DNA of 45,312 bases, from contig JAKOVX010000024.1 in NCBI GenBank assembly GCA_029781855.1, forward strand, positions 1 to 45,312, written 5' to 3'. Shown here one piece after another: positions 45,101 through 45,312 of the stretch. The DNA is from Acidobacteriota bacterium (GTDB lineage: Bacteria; Acidobacteriota; Blastocatellia; Pyrinomonadales; Pyrinomonadaceae). The notes under the pieces are model-generated. The model made no database searches. It was not told the origin of the DNA and worked only from the letters and a program-made list of their open reading frames with translations. Position 1 is the first letter of the stretch; each line of letters starts with the position of its first letter. Position numbers and translations under genes: made by a program.

Positions 45101-45277
45101 GATCCGTTCGGCCTCGCCCGAGAGACCCTCACGAAGCCGCTCACCGACACCGGCGAAGACATCATTGATCTTCTCCGGCGGCATCGATCTCATGCCGCGT
45201 TGAGGCGCACCGGTCAGAAGGTCACGGAGATTTCCAGACCCGGGATATGCCTTCGATGAGGTGCGATCGCCTTTCAT
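42182..45277 (-). CDS. TPR-GAF-sigma54-dependent transcriptional activator
   Basis: 1031 residues. About a dozen TPR units (residues 60-480: LETQVRVTTQLAIAYNNLTD, GMAEAYREIAISYHQEGNSE, MAYNNLGINLMLIGEWTRAE), a GAF-like domain (about 540-680), a full AAA+ sigma54-interaction domain with VTGDSGTGKELVSRAIH (Walker A, about residue 724), the GAFTGA loop intact, TLFLDEVGDLPLDVQPKLLRFL (Walker B), AATNMPL, YYRLNVIRLRVPPLRER and the Fis-type HTH at the end (IIKVSLNKHNWNISRVANELGLTRRGLYLK). It needs RpoN; the TPR front is a protein or peptide sensor. The target promoters are not visible here. No strong Shine-Dalgarno precedes the ATG. Confidence 0.94.
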   Translation of the reverse strand: MKGDRTSSKAYPGSGNLRDLLTGAPQRGMRSMPPEKINDVFAGVGERLREGLSGEAERILTRALEGFNHTPDDFANLKRLLSFTLETLGRYKESLEILKPFEDEENLSRLSLETQVRVTTQLAIAYNNLTDQPKAITLLKENLQRANDNELHHLAGSIDIGLARVYRKLNEYPICRDYGQRSLDHFRGNGNWLGMAEAYREIAISYHQEGNSEKALKYFELGIKIIGGNSAPFMLGKLYTDMSGAYWFLRRPQDGIACLERSIEFFDRTEHALNSVMAYNNLGINLMLIGEWTRAEQMIRKALEIAERENHVHVAGIYDSLGELMIFRGELDNAEKMLTKAVALAEERKNQWYKLQSMRNLARCYLAQGRIANATAKARETIEVSHAIGDKHYANMAGLVLAESQLMRGDIEICENTLRGIEDTDASADFYVLGNIQRIRGLAALADHDTELAVHHFNRSLTIFEAAEDVYHTAQLHFLLGSNLDRRLGPRAANHLTSAEDIFKKLGLKDAIAAVKQEREKREDSKSKPGVRSGGRTNSVVSQLLTVRLAEATASRELLFRELVAVLQQESNAKRIIIAQPNAQKRLYPFITHGYSPQESNELVNKLIDAQQKDEVKTFSRVKNIAVIPLRCTAGLPAFVLINPQSGAVLSDESSLQPLFRVVELGMDVVALREKDKSQPTESNASPYTSNSLMPGFIHSSPAMTALVEEVYKIRSSDVTVLVTGDSGTGKELVSRAIHTLSNRKDKVFVPFNCTAVPKELAEGHLFGYKKGAFTGAVQDSPGVIRTADGGTLFLDEVGDLPLDVQPKLLRFLQEGEIQPLGEKRPMKVDVRIIAATNMPLEEKVAEGSFREDLYYRLNVIRLRVPPLRERRSEIPPIVNYYINHYSERFGKHDITFTPQTIDLLMVCNWEGNVRQLCNEVQRIIARAVDNEVITPDHLSPELKRSTQPMTAFNAGDNVKPIASYDGVVSPFANISEGGTLEEAVTELEMQIIKVSLNKHNWNISRVANELGLTRRGLYLKLTRYGIAKIA

Positions 45278-45312
45278 TTTTCGGTATTATCCGTAAATGC
45301 CGAATGAACGAA

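Noticed and set aside
45278..45312. Possible start of a plus-strand gene (ATG at 45298)
   Set aside because: Only five codons are visible before the window ends; nothing supports it.

Overview
The window is chromosomal DNA of moderately high G+C (not computed) with densely packed genes, short overlaps between neighbours, many intact housekeeping genes and one clearly accessory stretch. The gene mix (long-chain acyl-CoA synthetase with a TetR partner, TlpA-like thioredoxins, DUF4440, DinB, bactofilin, YwbE, large serine hydrolases, TPR/TonB proteins, FHA-GAF-cyclase and TPR-GAF-sigma54 regulators) suggests an Acidobacteriota genome, most likely Blastocatellia/Pyrinomonadales-like. That placement is inference from gene content; no rRNA gene is present.

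1-6.2 kb: 5'-part of a membrane NDP-sugar 4,6-dehydratase (runs off the left edge) divergent from a Wza/SLBB polysaccharide export protein; a fadD-like acyl-CoA synthetase in one operon with a TetR repressor that has a FadR-like box just upstream; tRNA-Ser(UGA) with encoded CCA; a secreted TlpA-like protein. 6.3-10.1 kb: recF and gyrB. 10.2-16.9 kb: small membrane proteins, a DUF4440 protein, a four-gene minus-strand operon (aat, DinB, ywbE, saccharopine-dehydrogenase-like), a MATE exporter with a perfect 14-bp palindrome upstream, and a Tat-type SGNH hydrolase. 16.86-17.13 kb: two 157-bp-spaced copies of a double-hairpin element whose stems co-vary. 17.4-22.4 kb: mnmA, a type II toxin-antitoxin pair whose ParE toxin carries a nonsense codon, 5-formyl-THF cyclo-ligase, mscL, bactofilin, ttcA.

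22.4-28.2 kb is the accessory island: a 44-bp tandem repeat, an unknown conserved-looking gene, then a series of broken RHS core/toxin-tip remnants, three of them closely followed by an intact immunity-type gene (a double-CxxCG/SitI6-type protein, an Imm11-type protein, an unknown 115-aa protein). A lipoprotein, a DUF6868-like membrane protein, a transposase scrap and a REP-associated tyrosine transposase (RAYT) with its REP hairpins complete it. No full-length RHS gene is present, so this looks like an orphan toxin/immunity cassette cemetery that retains the immunities.

28.2-45.3 kb: LysR regulator, a small gene with a strong terminator, a serine hydrolase split by a frameshift, an O-antigen-ligase-like protein with an embedded PDZ domain, an esterase, a TPR-TonB protein, the c-di-AMP pair cdaA-cdaR, mreB, an FHA-GAF-adenylate cyclase, a cysteine desulfurase followed by a secreted cystatin-like protein, and a 1031-aa TPR-GAF-sigma54 activator. 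The cdaA-cdaR-mreB-cyclase block groups cell-envelope control and nucleotide signalling.
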